A stretch of DNA of 64,000 nucleotides from Alicyclobacillus kakegawensis NBRC 103104 (GCF_001552655.1 NZ_BCRP01000010.1:57813-121812); one strand, 5' to 3'; numbered from the stretch's first letter, positions 26,692-36,601 are shown. The notes: a model not told the origin generated them from the sequence alone. Numbers and translations are program-made.

Positions 26692-26925
26692 TTACGCTCC
26701 CGTCTCACAATAGAGGACGATCCTCTGCAAAATATGGAGGATCGATCCGTCCGCTTGCGCACTGGGTTCACCCACCACGGAGACGTAGGGGCGCGAAGGG
26801 ACGTGGTAACCGTCGGACGACAGCCAACGCAGGACAATCCCCTGCACGACAAATATGCTGGCCGCTATCAGCCAAATGGACAGGCACAGACGCAGAGCGT
26901 GCAAAAAATCGCGCCAATTCGACAC
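26692..26925 (-). CDS. yqzK: DUF4227 family protein YqzK
   Basis: 77 residues: a short basic N-terminus, one membrane helix (about 12-32) and a soluble tail ending ILQRIVLYCETGA. Size, topology and place just before xerD match YqzK. GTG 26925 has GGGAGGG upstream. Confidence 0.7.
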   Translation of the reverse strand: MSNWRDFLHALRLCLSIWLIAASIFVVQGIVLRWLSSDGYHVPSRPYVSVVGEPSAQADGSILHILQRIVLYCETGA

Positions 26926-26945
26926 ATCGGGCCCTCCCGTTGCAC

Positions 26946-27275
26946 TCACGCCCCGCCATGAGCCATGAGCGCCAAAATCGCCTCCAGCGAATCTGGCTGG
27001 TTCCCGTCGTCCAACAACGCTCGATTGGGCCGCTGCACGCCGCAACGCAAACAACGATGGATGAGTTGATACCCTTTCTTGCTGTGGTAGGTCACCGCCA
27101 CCGGCTGCATCAGCCCGCCGCAGTCAGCAGCGCGATCGCCGGGGAACTTGTCCAAGTGGACCGAGTACAAGCAGTAGGGACAGTGGTTGCGGCACGTACG
27201 GCTGGCCGGGGGCACCAAACGTCCGCAGTGGACGCAGGTGAACGACTCGTTATGGACAGTAAAACGTCTGGACAC
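26946..27275 (-). CDS. RNHCP domain protein
   Basis: 109 residues. Zinc-ribbon cysteines FTCVHCGR, the family-defining RNHCPYCLYSVHLD, and a second pair HRCLRCGV. RNHCP proteins are small and of unknown function. GTG start with GGGGG about 10 bases upstream. Lies between spoIIM and yqzK. Confidence 0.85.
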   Translation of the reverse strand: MSRRFTVHNESFTCVHCGRLVPPASRTCRNHCPYCLYSVHLDKFPGDRAADCGGLMQPVAVTYHSKKGYQLIHRCLRCGVQRPNRALLDDGNQPDSLEAILALMAHGGA

Positions 27276-27302
27276 GGAACATCATGCCCCCTCGTGTTGC
27301 CA

Positions 27303-27962
27303 TCACCCCGAAACCAGCATACGCGCCAAGAGGTGCGGCGTCAGGTAGGCTTGCACGAACGCTCCCGGCATCAATCCCAGGAAGCAGACACCAAACCGCA
27401 GGGTGTAGCGCGCGAGCGCCATGGTAAGCCGCGGCAGCGGATAAATGTGGCGCAGGAGTGCGGCGCTGAAGCGGATGGCCATGACTCCTGCGCACAACAG
27501 CACGGCCAGCGACAGCACCTGGTGCAAAAACATGCCGACGCCCGCCAACACCCAACCCTTCCAACCAAACTGGATAACGGTGAAGCCAATCGCAAAGCCC
27601 AGACTGAAAGCCCGCAAGAACAGGACCATCACGACAAACGGTACCCCGATGATGGAGACCCCGAACAAGGCGAGCAGAGCCAGCAGCTGCGCGTCGCCAA
27701 TCATTCTCTGCCACCACAGGTCGCGCGCGCTTGCCAATTGATGCTGTTGAATGGCCGTCAGCACACGCTGGATGGCGTCGTTGAGCACCACCGCGTCGTT
27801 GCCGCCGAGTTCCCCTGCCACGACGGCTCCAAACACCAGCCCGCACAGGCAGACACCGCACAGAAAGGCCCACACATTCCAACTTGCAGCGTCCCCGCGC
27901 TGCACAAAGGTCATGCGTTTGCGCCATTTTGGCCACGCGAGCACCACGTTCGCGGTCCTCAC
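27303..27962 (-). CDS. spoIIM: Stage II sporulation protein M
   Basis: 219 residues, about five membrane helices, DUF95/SpoIIM fold: GVSIIGVPFVVMVLFLRAFSLGFAIGF and LMPGAFVQAYLTPHL. Part of the SpoIID-M-P complex for septal peptidoglycan remodelling in engulfment. GTG 27962 follows GGAGGG. Confidence 0.88.
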   Translation of the reverse strand: MRTANVVLAWPKWRKRMTFVQRGDAASWNVWAFLCGVCLCGLVFGAVVAGELGGNDAVVLNDAIQRVLTAIQQHQLASARDLWWQRMIGDAQLLALLALFGVSIIGVPFVVMVLFLRAFSLGFAIGFTVIQFGWKGWVLAGVGMFLHQVLSLAVLLCAGVMAIRFSAALLRHIYPLPRLTMALARYTLRFGVCFLGLMPGAFVQAYLTPHLLARMLVSG

Positions 27963-28048
27963 AATTATCCCTCCGTCTGGTACAAGCTTACGGAGAGTAT
28001 ATGTGTCGCCACTGGCCGGTATGCCGCCCATCCGGTATAGACCTCCAT

Positions 28049-29212
28049 TCACGGCAACACAAGTTTGCCGTATATGCCTCCCCGGCCCGGCAAGACGCGG
28101 GTCTGCCCGCGACGCGCCGCGTCGATTCGCCTGGCCATCTCTCCCCCCACCACTTCCTCCAATTGCTCCAAGGAAGCCTGGTGTAAGATGGCCATCTCTG
28201 TGCCAAACGCAGCGAACAGCCGCTCCCGCGAGGCAGGACCGAGACCGGGGATGAACTCCAAGGGGACCTGGTGAACGTATGGCGGACGGTGCTTTGGATG
28301 CACGGGTTCGACCCTGTCCCTGACCTGCAGCAACCGGTCGTACACGCCCAACACCACTTTGTCCGATCCGCACGCGCACCGCTCCGCGCCCGGTGCCCAC
28401 GGGCGGCCGCAGCGTTTACAGGCGGATCGATGATACTTGCCGAGAGCCGGCAGGAGCCCATAGTTGGCCGCCACACGGTGCCGGCGTCGGCGGTGCAACG
28501 CATCGCGCACCGCCGCGAACGAGGGGGTAGCCAACTCCAGTCGATTGTACTCACGCGCGATCTTAGGCAACGAATGCGCATCCGAATTGGTCAAAAACGT
28601 GAACGCCGCCAGTTCATCCAGGCAATCGGCCATTTCCGTGTCGGCCGACAACCCCAATTCCACCGCGTCCACCCAGGCGGGGTTCACCATCTCGCGCATG
28701 CGCCGGACACAGTTCCCATACATCCCCTTGTGTGGCGTAAACGCGTGGTGGATGATGAACACGCCGTCGCGCTTTACCACCTGCTCCTGCAGTTCAAAGG
28801 CGCGGACCCGCGCCCGTTGCGAAGAGAGGTGGGGATTCTTCTGCACGGTCGCCAACCAGTCGGCAAAATCGCGAGCCGTCTCCAAATCCGCAAACCAGCA
28901 GCCGAAGTGGGCCGCGCCCCCGTCAGGCCCGGCGACCTCCACCTCGGCCCCCAATATGACGGTAAGCCGATCCCGATAACGCAGGCCGCCCCCGGGCTGG
29001 TAGGCCAAGTCGCCAGCCTGCAGCAGCTGCTTGACTTCCAACTGAACGGGCGGGCAGACGCCGTCGATCACGGTGACCAGGTCGATGCCTTTCCTGTCAG
29101 CTGCATGCTGCAGCAAATTGGCCAGGGTCAGGCTGTGGGCAGCCGCCATCTTGACTGGACGACCGCGGGCCCGCCCGATGTGCACGTGAAAGTCGGCGTA
29201 AAACGTCCTCAT
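28049..29212 (-). CDS. Endonuclease Q-like PHP-domain protein
   Basis: 387 residues. N-terminal PHP metal site YADFHVHIGR, further ligand regions FIIHHAFTP and FLTNSDAHSLPKIAREYN, a zinc-ribbon-like CKRCGRPWAPGAERCACG, then a helix-hairpin-helix-like IPGLGPASRERL. EndoQ cleaves DNA 5' to deaminated bases. B. subtilis YqxK is the homologue next to nudF. Start ATG 29212 overlaps the nudF stop (ATGA). Confidence 0.82.
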   Translation of the reverse strand: MRTFYADFHVHIGRARGRPVKMAAAHSLTLANLLQHAADRKGIDLVTVIDGVCPPVQLEVKQLLQAGDLAYQPGGGLRYRDRLTVILGAEVEVAGPDGGAAHFGCWFADLETARDFADWLATVQKNPHLSSQRARVRAFELQEQVVKRDGVFIIHHAFTPHKGMYGNCVRRMREMVNPAWVDAVELGLSADTEMADCLDELAAFTFLTNSDAHSLPKIAREYNRLELATPSFAAVRDALHRRRRHRVAANYGLLPALGKYHRSACKRCGRPWAPGAERCACGSDKVVLGVYDRLLQVRDRVEPVHPKHRPPYVHQVPLEFIPGLGPASRERLFAAFGTEMAILHQASLEQLEEVVGGEMARRIDAARRGQTRVLPGRGGIYGKLVLP

Positions 29213-29778
29213 GCCCACACGCCGGCCTTGAGCAACAGCCACCATTCAAAGGCAATCCAAGTCTTGGCATCTCGCACTTGCCCGGCAGTCAACGCTTCCC
29301 GCACTTCGTCTAGGTCCAGGCAGACCGTCTCCACAAACTCGTCGTCATCCGGGTGCGCAGAACCGAGTGTGACGGACGAGGCGTAAAACAAGTGCAGGCA
29401 CTCATCCGCAAAGCCTGGGCTCGTATAAAAGGACCCGACGTGACGCACGTGGGCCGCTTCACCGCCCGTCTCCTCCGCCAATTCCCGATGGGCGCAGGCG
29501 AGCGGGTCTTCACCCGGTTCGAGCTTGCCGGCGGGGATTTCAAGCAGCACCTCGCCCGGGGCGGAGCGAAACTGACGCACGCCCAGCACACGCCCGTCCG
29601 CCAGTTCGGCCAGGACGGCCACCGCCCCCGGATGCCGAATCACCTCCCGTCCGGCGCGCCGACCGTTCGGCAGTTCGACCGTCAGTTCTTCCAAGCGGAT
29701 GATGCGCCCATGGTATATCGGCTTAACCTCGACCGTCCGCTCGACCAGGTGCTGATCCGTTTCCTGTGGATGGTTCAA
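29209..29778 (-). CDS. nudF: NUDIX hydrolase, ADP-ribose pyrophosphatase
   Basis: About 189 residues. A complete NUDIX box (GKLEPGEDPLACAHRELAEETGG) with GSFYTSPGFADE, typical of NudF, which splits ADP-ribose to AMP and ribose 5-phosphate. The TTG 29778 start follows AAGGGTGG; longer starts (GTG 29781, ATG 29811) are possible. The 5' end overlaps the permease 3' end by at least 50 bases. Confidence 0.85.
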   Translation of the reverse strand: MNHPQETDQHLVERTVEVKPIYHGRIIRLEELTVELPNGRRAGREVIRHPGAVAVLAELADGRVLGVRQFRSAPGEVLLEIPAGKLEPGEDPLACAHRELAEETGGEAAHVRHVGSFYTSPGFADECLHLFYASSVTLGSAHPDDDEFVETVCLDLDEVREALTAGQVRDAKTWIAFEWWLLLKAGVWA

Positions 29779-31180
29779 CACGTCCACCCTTCCCTCTGAG
29801 AAATACCGCATAGACTGCCGCCAAGATGGCCCAGATCACGACACAGGTATAAAAACCTAGGCGCTGATCCCGATTGGTCAACGCGTACCCAGCCAATACC
29901 ACGATGAACAACATCATGACAACGGTCATCCACGGCTGTCCAAATGCCAAGCTCGAAACAAAGCGGTGGTCCGTCGCGGCCCGGCGGCGCCACGACAGAA
30001 AAGTCCAGAAAATGACAAACCAGGTCATGAAGGTAAAAAAGCTGGACGCGCTGATCAAAAAACTGTATACATTGGCCGGTAAACTGTACGAAAGCACCAC
30101 GGCAGCGACGATGCACACGGTGGTGGCCAGCAGCGCCCCGGTTTGCCGTCCTCCCCGGCCCCACCGCACAAAGTCTGGTGCGACTCGTTGTTGAGCCAAC
30201 CCGATGAGAATCTCGTTAGCTGCAAAGACGGCTCCCGACATGACGCTGAACGACGCAACCAAAATGACCGCGTTGAAAATTTGGCCGAGGACGGGGACGC
30301 CCATGCGATGGAGGGCGGCGACAAACGGGCTGGTGTTGGTGCTCACCCCTTGCCAGGGCACGACGCACAACAGCAAAGCGATAGAGAGGGTATACAGGAC
30401 AGCCAGCAAAATCACGGTCCACCAAGCGCCCTTGTCCATCGCGCGTGGACTGTTCAGATTGGTCATGGCGCCGGTGAACACACCGATGCCCGCGTAGGCG
30501 AAGACAACGATGAGCATCGACTGAGCCAACCCTGTGACTCCGTTGGGAAAGACGCCGCCCGCCCACAAGCCGGCTGTCCCTGTCACGTGGACAACCTGTC
30601 CCGTCCGTCCGAGCAACCAGAACACAGTGTATACGATAAATCCGACCAGAGCCGCCGTTTTCACCGCGCTCATCACCGATTCTACACGACCAAAGTTTTT
30701 CACGCCAAACGCGTTGATCGCGACGACCACCCCAATAAAGGCGCTGGTCAACATCCACCCGGCGACATGGGGAAGCCAAACCCGGGCAAACACGGACATG
30801 GCCACCGCTTCACTGGCAATCGTCAAGACGCTGGTCACATAATACGTCCAACCCTGGAGATAGCCGGCGAAGCGGCCGAGATACATGTCCGCAAACGCGG
30901 CGAATGATCCTTGGACCGGGTGATGGGCAGCCATCGACACGACCGCCCCAATCGCCTGTGCCGTCACGAGAGCGCCCAGCAGAAACGCCAACAGGACGGA
31001 CGGCCCAGCCGAGCGTATCGGTTGGCCGGAGCCCAGAAAAAAACCGGCCCCCATGATGCCGCCGACGCCAATCAAGACCAGCTCCCATACCCCCAGTTGG
31101 GCCGAGTGGTCCCGGTCCGCGCGACGGCCTGGGGCCCCGGCAGCCGCCTTGGCCACAGCTCGTCGGTCGGTTGTCTGCAT
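29723..31180 (-). CDS. APC superfamily amino acid permease
   Basis: About 485 residues with roughly 12 membrane helices. The helix-1 signature VGGIMGAGFFLGSGQPI, then AGPSVLLAFLLGALV and KTAALVGFIVYTV identify the amino acid-polyamine-organocation group. The substrate cannot be fixed by reading. ATG 31180 set by GGGGGAATGTTC. It overlaps nudF. Confidence 0.85.
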   Translation of the reverse strand: MQTTDRRAVAKAAAGAPGRRADRDHSAQLGVWELVLIGVGGIMGAGFFLGSGQPIRSAGPSVLLAFLLGALVTAQAIGAVVSMAAHHPVQGSFAAFADMYLGRFAGYLQGWTYYVTSVLTIASEAVAMSVFARVWLPHVAGWMLTSAFIGVVVAINAFGVKNFGRVESVMSAVKTAALVGFIVYTVFWLLGRTGQVVHVTGTAGLWAGGVFPNGVTGLAQSMLIVVFAYAGIGVFTGAMTNLNSPRAMDKGAWWTVILLAVLYTLSIALLLCVVPWQGVSTNTSPFVAALHRMGVPVLGQIFNAVILVASFSVMSGAVFAANEILIGLAQQRVAPDFVRWGRGGRQTGALLATTVCIVAAVVLSYSLPANVYSFLISASSFFTFMTWFVIFWTFLSWRRRAATDHRFVSSLAFGQPWMTVVMMLFIVVLAGYALTNRDQRLGFYTCVVIWAILAAVYAVFLRGKGGRVEPSTGNGSAPGRADGRG

Positions 31181-31286
31181 GAACATTCCCCCAAACACGA
31201 ACAGACTTCCAGGATGCGGAATGCGTGGCATCCCGGTGTCAGTTTGTGTCTCGGGAGATTCGGCTATACCGCACGGACGGGACTTG

Positions 31287-32396
31287 TCAGGCCAAAACAA
31301 GGAACTCGTAGACCAATCGGGCTGTCCGGACCAAGTCGGCGAGGGCTATCCGTTCCTTTGAGGTGTGAATGTCGCGATACCCGACACCCGCGTTCAGCGT
31401 CGGCACGCCCATCGCCGTGAAGCGATGGGCCTCGCTGCCCTCACCGTGGACCACCCAGCGTGGGGTCAGACCGGCGCGCCGCGCGGCTGTCTCGGCCATC
31501 CGCAGCAACGGATGGTCAGGCGCAAACGCAAACCCCATGCATGTGACCGCAAACGAGAAATCCACAGATGCCCCGTGCGCCTTCGCCACCTGCGCAAAGG
31601 TGCGTTCCATTTTCCGCAGAACCTGGAGCAGGCGCTGGTGATGGAGACCTCTCGCTTCCCCGACCAACCGTACCCGGTCGCGCATCCGCTCGGTCGGCCC
31701 TTCTCCGATGAAAGCGCCAATGTGCACGGTGGTGTCCGCGTCTACGCGGCCGTGCGGAATGCGGGCTACCGCTCGGGTCGCCACCTGAATGGCGCTGGTG
31801 CCGTTTTCCGAAGCACCTCCGACAGGCGCGGCCCGCCCCAGGACGTCAGCCTGCCAACGCACCTGCGAGGGTGCCGAGACCACGAAGGTTCCAGGTTCTC
31901 CTTCTGCATCGAGGCAGAGACCAAACTGGGCGGAGAGGCGGGCGGGATCGAATCGGGCAGAACCTTGGAGCCCCAGTTCCTCCGCAATCGTCAACACGAC
32001 CTGAATGGGTCCGTGGGGAATCTCGTTTCCGACCAGTTCTTGCAGTGCTGCCAGAATCGCCGTGATGCCCGCCTTATCGTCCGCGCCCAGGATGGCACTG
32101 CCGTCGGCACGGATGATTCCATCTTTTCCTAATTGAGGACGGATGCCGGTCCCCGGGGCCACGGTATCCATGTGAGCAATCAGGAGCAGGGGGACCCGCG
32201 ACGCATCGCCATCCAGGGTGGCAATCAGGTTGCCCGTGTCCGCGGCGAGGAAGTCCCCAGCGCCGTCAAACTCGACACGGAACCCCAAACGTTTAAGCTC
32301 CTTGGCGCAAAACGCGGCCACTTTTCCCTCGTGGCGCGACGGACTCGCCAACTGGACCAGTTGCAAGAAGAGGGCCAACACACCTGCTTCATTCAT
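31287..32396 (-). CDS. M20 family peptidase, PepT-like
   Basis: About 369 residues. Zinc-site elements: IAHMDTV, GADDKAG, catalytic Glu in IAEELGL, DAEGEPG, and the late His in VGYRDIHTSKER. Resembles tripeptidase T-like YqjE of Bacillus. ATG 32396 has only a weak ribosome site. No partner gene; could supply amino acids with the neighbouring permease. Confidence 0.82.
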   Translation of the reverse strand: MNEAGVLALFLQLVQLASPSRHEGKVAAFCAKELKRLGFRVEFDGAGDFLAADTGNLIATLDGDASRVPLLLIAHMDTVAPGTGIRPQLGKDGIIRADGSAILGADDKAGITAILAALQELVGNEIPHGPIQVVLTIAEELGLQGSARFDPARLSAQFGLCLDAEGEPGTFVVSAPSQVRWQADVLGRAAPVGGASENGTSAIQVATRAVARIPHGRVDADTTVHIGAFIGEGPTERMRDRVRLVGEARGLHHQRLLQVLRKMERTFAQVAKAHGASVDFSFAVTCMGFAFAPDHPLLRMAETAARRAGLTPRWVVHGEGSEAHRFTAMGVPTLNAGVGYRDIHTSKERIALADLVRTARLVYEFLVLA

Positions 32397-32509
32397 GTCA
32401 TCACGCCTTGAAACCTGCTGCTGCGAGAACGCGGACAATCGCTGGAGGCCCAGCCATCCGTCCCCCAGCCGCGTCGGCGGTTCCCCCATTCACACGCTAT
32501 CACCAGGCG

Positions 32510-32611
32510 TCACCGGCCGCGGCCAGCGATGCCCCCGAGCACCCATATGACCCCCATCGCCACCACGAAAATCGCTACAATGAGGCCGCTTGTCATGGCC
32601 AACGAACTCAT
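32510..32611 (-). CDS. 33-residue single-helix membrane protein
   Basis: Begins ATG 32611 behind GAGGAGGGG and encodes one hydrophobic helix (GLIVAIFVVAMGVIWVLGGI) with a short basic tail GRGR. The strong ribosome site and clear topology support a real mini-gene. Located between lipB and the M20 peptidase gene. Confidence 0.6.
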   Translation of the reverse strand: MSSLAMTSGLIVAIFVVAMGVIWVLGGIAGRGR

Positions 32612-32674
32612 CCGAATCCCCTCCTCATTGGCCAGCGGCCGCCGCAAGCACCGCTGCCGTCTGTGGACCGTGGG

Positions 32675-33340
32675 TTAGAAATCCATTTCAAACACATCCG
32701 CGAATGAGGTGCGCAACCGGTCTTCCCACTCAGCAAACGGCACCTCGCTCCCCAATTCGGCGGCCACCGAGGTCACCCCGCGGTCGCTGATGCCACAGGG
32801 AACGATGGCGTTAAAGTGGGCGAGATTCGTCGTGACATTGAGCGCGAGTCCGTGCGCCGTGACGAATTCTCCGTTCAGGCGACGTTTGACACTGGCGCCC
32901 ACGGCGCAAATTTTGCGGTCTTGCACCCATACCCCCGGGTACCCCTCGCTGCGGGTGCCCTGAATATCCAACTCCGCGAGCGCTCGAATGACGGTTTCCT
33001 CTAGCATGCGGACGTACCTTCCCACGTCGTTGCCCCAGGGAGCAAGGTGCAGCACGGGATACAAAACCCACTGCCCGGGCCCATGATAGGTCACGTCGCC
33101 CCCCCGGTCCACCTCGCGGATGGTAAAACCCATCTGTTCCAGAGCGGCGGGCGGTGTCAGGATGTGTTCAAAGGTGCCCGCCTTGCCAATCGTGATCGTC
33201 GGCGGGTGTTCCACCGCATACACGGTTTGCGCTTCGTCGTGCCCGTGCAACACCGCATCGCGCCGCGCCATCTGTTCGGCAAGCGCAGCATCGTAATCCA
33301 TGCGACCGAGAGAACGCCAGATGCCACGCACACGACTCAT
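32675..33340 (-). CDS. lipB: Octanoyl-[acyl-carrier-protein]:protein octanoyltransferase LipB
   Basis: 221 residues. [29 protein letters not shown] (catalytic Lys) and [12 protein letters not shown] (catalytic Cys) are the LipB hallmarks. Transfers octanoyl to lipoyl domains; LipA then inserts sulfur. ATG overlaps the lipA stop by 4 bases (ATGA). Confidence 0.92.
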   Translation of the reverse strand: MSRVRGIWRSLGRMDYDAALAEQMARRDAVLHGHDEAQTVYAVEHPPTITIGKAGTFEHILTPPAALEQMGFTIREVDRGGDVTYHGPGQWVLYPVLHLAPWGNDVGRYVRMLEETVIRALAELDIQGTRSEGYPGVWVQDRKICAVGASVKRRLNGEFVTAHGLALNVTTNLAHFNAIVPCGISDRGVTSVAAELGSEVPFAEWEDRLRTSFADVFEMDF

Positions 33341-34329
33341 GGCCGCACCGTCGCCCCCTCGCTATTACCGGCCCTCGCCGCTTGCTGCGCTGGCCGGAGC
33401 GACTGCAAAGGCATGCCGTCGGCCCGCAGGACCTGTTCATGCGCGTGATACGAGCTGCGAACCAACGGGCCCGCCTCCACATGGGCAAAACCACGCTTCA
33501 GGCCCTCCCCGCGCAGCCGCAGAAACTCTGTTGGCGTATAAAACCTCTCGACCAACAGGTGCTTTTTGGTCGGCTGCAGGTATTGGCCAATGGTCAGGAT
33601 GTCGCAATCCACCGCCCGCAGGTCGTCCATGGTCTCGAGGATCTCCTCCATGGTTTCACCCAAGCCAACCATGATACTCGACTTGGTGCGGATATCAGGC
33701 CGCATCTCTTTGCTGCGTCGCAACAACTCCAACGTGCGGTCGTACTTGGCTTTCGACCGAACCTTGTCCGACAAGCGCCGCACTGTCTCCACGTTGTGAT
33801 TGAGGATATCTGGTGAAGCATCGAGCACCGTCTTCAGGGCGTCCCAATTACCCATGAAATCGGGAATCAGAACCTCAACCCCGCATTCCGGCACGCGTTC
33901 CCGGATAGCGCGAATCGTCGCGGCGAATATGGAAGCCCCACCATCGTCCAGGTCGTCGCGTGCTACGCTGGTGACGACGACATGCTGCAAGCCCATGGCG
34001 ACCACGGCGTCGGCCACGCGCTTGGGCTCCGCCAGGTCGAGGTGGCTCGGTCGTCCGCTGGTGACGGCGCAAAACCGGCAGGCCCGGGTACACACGTCAC
34101 CCAGGATCATGAACGTGGCCGTACGCTGCTCCCAGCACTCGTAGATATTCGGGCACCGGGCCTCTTCACAGACCGTGTGCAGTGCACGCCCACGCATGAT
34201 GTCTTTCAGCTGTTTATAATTGGGCCCCGTACGGATTTGGATCTTCAGCCATTCCGGGCGAGACTTGGCCTGTTCACGCATGATGTGTTCCTTCTGTTGC
34301 TGCTTTTCCACCCACTTCGGGTTGGTCAT
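33337..34329 (-). CDS. lipA: Lipoyl synthase LipA
   Basis: 330 residues, radical SAM. Auxiliary cluster Cys motif [12 protein letters not shown] and SAM cluster motif CTRACRFC are both intact, with the late RSSYHA containing the RSSY serine. Inserts two sulfurs into octanoyl groups. ATG 34329 is set by GAGGGG upstream; GTG 34341 would lie in the ribosome site. Confidence 0.93.
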   Translation of the reverse strand: MTNPKWVEKQQQKEHIMREQAKSRPEWLKIQIRTGPNYKQLKDIMRGRALHTVCEEARCPNIYECWEQRTATFMILGDVCTRACRFCAVTSGRPSHLDLAEPKRVADAVVAMGLQHVVVTSVARDDLDDGGASIFAATIRAIRERVPECGVEVLIPDFMGNWDALKTVLDASPDILNHNVETVRRLSDKVRSKAKYDRTLELLRRSKEMRPDIRTKSSIMVGLGETMEEILETMDDLRAVDCDILTIGQYLQPTKKHLLVERFYTPTEFLRLRGEGLKRGFAHVEAGPLVRSSYHAHEQVLRADGMPLQSLRPAQQAARAGNSEGATVRP

Positions 34330-34448
34330 GAGGAAACGCACCCCCTCACGCCTTGGCGGCGTCCAGTCTGACTCCAGTGTAGTCGAAAGCGGGCGGAAAA
34401 CAAAGGCGGCTCCCCACCAAAGACACAGCTCCAGGACGACAGCCAGCC

Positions 34449-34868
34449 TCAGCGGCTCCCGCCGGCAGCGACCTGAGGTAGGTTGCTCGTTATACTTCCC
34501 CAGCCGGACCTTGATGCCTGAGATGGATTGATGACGGGTTGGGAAAGGATTTTGAAATCGCTTTCAAATAACGGAAACTCGACGCCCTCCACGCCCTCAT
34601 CGCGGCTAAATGCAGCTTTCACCCGTCCACACGGTGCAACCGAGCCCGTGACGTCGGCGAAAAACGCCCGCGCTGCCCGCTCGCGACAGCCGTAGAAGAA
34701 CCGCAGATCCTCTCTGTGAACCTGGCTCCTGTGCGGGACGTCCAGAGAATACCGGCCGGCCATAGTGCCGGCCGCTGGCCCAGCAGCATGGGCAGGATGG
34801 ACAGAAGCCGCGGCCCGGACGGATGAATCTGGACATCGGGCTTTGCCCACGCCTTGCCGATGCGTGTC
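34449..34868 (-). pseudogene. Decayed remnant of branched-chain 2-oxoacid dehydrogenase E2 (bkdB), after the lipoyl domain
   Basis: Downstream of the lipoyl gene's TGA, sense-strand reading across frames recovers pieces of a dihydrolipoyl acyltransferase: a peripheral-subunit-binding segment (VPHRSQVHREDLRFF in one frame, SRTGARFTE in another, close to the family's GTGxGGRVTREDL) and near the end [19 protein letters not shown], close to the catalytic domain's SQPIINPPQAAILGVGxI. Most of the roughly 230-residue catalytic domain is missing. The frame 34449-34850 is open but has no ribosome site and looks like a relic. Confidence 0.55.
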
Positions 34869-35135
34869 TCACTCGTCGACGGGCGGGCCGTCCGTCGCGG
34901 TCCCCGTGTCAATACGGCAAATGACCGTGCCCACCTCTACCGTGTCGCCTTCCTCGACAAGGATTTCGGTGATCACGCCATCCCATTCGGACGGAATCTC
35001 CGCATTGACTTTGTCCGTCATCACCTCGAGCAAGGGTTCATGTTGACTTACGTGATCGCCGACCTGCTTTAACCATTTGCCGATGGTGCCTGCACTCACG
35101 CTCTCTCCCAGTTGGGGCATCCGTACGTCGGTCAT
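34869..35135 (-). CDS. Standalone lipoyl domain (truncated E2)
   Basis: 88 residues forming one biotinyl/lipoyl domain: [17 protein letters not shown] and [15 protein letters not shown] with the lipoylated Lys in TDKV, then [13 protein letters not shown]. It matches the N-terminus of BkdB-type E2 enzymes and stops in the usual linker (after DGPPVDE). Remaining E2 sequence follows as debris. The nearby lipA-lipB could still lipoylate it. AAAGGGGG precedes ATG 35135. It may be expressed but cannot form an E2 core. Confidence 0.8.
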   Translation of the reverse strand: MTDVRMPQLGESVSAGTIGKWLKQVGDHVSQHEPLLEVMTDKVNAEIPSEWDGVITEILVEEGDTVEVGTVICRIDTGTATDGPPVDE

Positions 35136-35338
35136 CGATATCCCCCTTTGCGTTAGCTAACCTTTCGGTGTAGAGGCCGAAACGCGCGACTCCCCAGTCC
35201 CAGTATCCATCAGCGAGGACGCGCTGTCAAAAGCGTCAATTCGCGCATAGCAGCCGCGATGTTCTCGGCATCCAATGAAATTATGGATGCGCGCGTTCCC
35301 AAGACGGAGTGAAGGACATCGGGCACCCTTGGGTCACG

Positions 35339-36457
35339 CTATCGATAATGTGAAACCATTCCCTCCATGACCAGCGCCCGGCGGCCGTGCGACGGAATGT
35401 AGGTGCTCATCACCCGGCGCATCTGCTCTATCCGCGCTTCCGCCATCCTGTCGGCTGCCTGATAGGTCGGGATGCGCTCACGTTCAGCCGTCTCGTACAG
35501 CTGCAGCATGATGTCATAGATGCGTTCAACCTTGGCCTGCGCGCGAGCCGGGTTGTACCCCTCCAACTCATCGGCGACATTGATCACACCGCCTGCGTTG
35601 ATGACATAATCGGGTGCGTACAAAATTCCCATCTCGTGCAGCCGATCCCCGTGCCGGGCCTCTGCGAGCTGATTGTTGGCCGATCCGGCAATCGCCTTGC
35701 AGCGCAGTCTGGGTATGGTGTCGTCGTTGAATACGCCCCCAAGGGCGCAGGGCGCGAAGATGTCACACTCTACGGAGAGGATCTCGCTGGGGTCCACGAC
35801 CTCAGCGTGCAGCAGGTTCGCCGCTCGGCGCACCGCCTCTTCATGGATGTCGGCGACTACCAATCGGCCACCCGCCTGGTGTACATGTTCAGCCAGCGCG
35901 TAGCCGACGCTCCCCAATCCTTGGATGGCCACTGTTCGCCCCGCGAGGTCGGCAGACCCAAGCGCCACCTGCGCCGTCGCCTGCATCCCGCGAAACACTC
36001 CCAAGGCGGTCATCGGACTTGGACTTCCAGACGATCCGTACGCCTGCGACACCCCGGTAACGTAGGGCGTTTCCTTGTGAATCAAGTCCATGTCATCCAC
36101 CGTCGTGCCCACGTCTTCTGCCGTGATGTAGCGCCCGTTCAGGCTTTGGATGTAGCGGCCTAAGGCCCGGAACATGGCCTCGCTCTTGTCGGTCCCCGGG
36201 TTGCCGATGACGACCGTTTTCCCGCCCCCGAGGTTCAGTCCCGCGGCCGCGTTCTTGTAGGTCATCCCCCGCGCCAGCCGCAGAGCGTCCAGGATGGCCT
36301 CTTCTTCCGAATCGTAATTCCACATCCGGCACCCTCCCAAAGCGGGGCCAAGCGTCGTGTCGTGGATGGCAATCACCGCCTTGAGCCCGGACGCTCGGTC
36401 GTGGCAAAACACCACCTGCTCATAGTCGTATTGCTCCAGATAGGAGAATAATTCCAT
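35339..36457 (-). CDS. bcd: Leucine (branched-chain amino acid) dehydrogenase
   Basis: 372 residues. N-terminal domain with [10 protein letters not shown] and [12 protein letters not shown] (catalytic Lys region), then Rossmann NAD site [16 protein letters not shown]. Oxidatively deaminates Leu, Ile and Val to 2-oxoacids with NAD+. GGGGGG precedes ATG 36457. In Bacillus it belongs to the bkd operon; here ptb, buk, lpd and E1 genes are absent and E2 is decayed. Its promoter carries a cre operator. Confidence 0.88.
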   Translation of the reverse strand: MELFSYLEQYDYEQVVFCHDRASGLKAVIAIHDTTLGPALGGCRMWNYDSEEEAILDALRLARGMTYKNAAAGLNLGGGKTVVIGNPGTDKSEAMFRALGRYIQSLNGRYITAEDVGTTVDDMDLIHKETPYVTGVSQAYGSSGSPSPMTALGVFRGMQATAQVALGSADLAGRTVAIQGLGSVGYALAEHVHQAGGRLVVADIHEEAVRRAANLLHAEVVDPSEILSVECDIFAPCALGGVFNDDTIPRLRCKAIAGSANNQLAEARHGDRLHEMGILYAPDYVINAGGVINVADELEGYNPARAQAKVERIYDIMLQLYETAERERIPTYQAADRMAEARIEQMRRVMSTYIPSHGRRALVMEGMVSHYR

Positions 36458-36585
36458 CCCAAGCCCCCCTAGACGGATTGTCCATAGGATAGTGTGGTTT
36501 CGGATGCCGGATACATACCGAGCGGGCGTTCTTCGCCCACACGGCGCCCCATCCCATCATGCCCAATCGCTATTCAGGCATCATA

Positions 36586-36601
36586 ATGAAAACGCTTTCA
36601 T
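36586..36601. promoter_or_regulatory. cre operator (CcpA site) at the bcd promoter
   Basis: ATGAAAACGCTTTCAT fits the catabolite-responsive consensus WTGNAANCGNWWNCAW at every position and is a near-perfect palindrome. It starts just downstream of, and touches, the bcd -10 box, a position that gives CcpA repression. Confidence 0.75.

Noticed and set aside
26667..28040. Long plus-strand open frame of 457 codons
   Set aside because: It lies antisense to yqzK, the RNHCP gene and spoIIM, which have family motifs and ribosome sites; its translation is low-complexity Arg/His/Gln/Pro as expected for a GC-rich shadow frame.
28271..29386. Plus-strand open frame of 371 codons
   Set aside because: Antisense to the endonuclease Q-like gene and nudF; no ribosome site and no recognisable motif.
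34449..34850. 133-codon frame considered as an independent gene
   Set aside because: No ribosome site, and the pieces of E2 sequence it contains are shared with another frame, so it was annotated as part of a decayed gene.
35136..35338. Possible 55-codon frame between bcd and the lipoyl gene
   Set aside because: Considered as a remnant of another bkd gene, but the translation did not match E1, E3 or kinase ends that I could recall.
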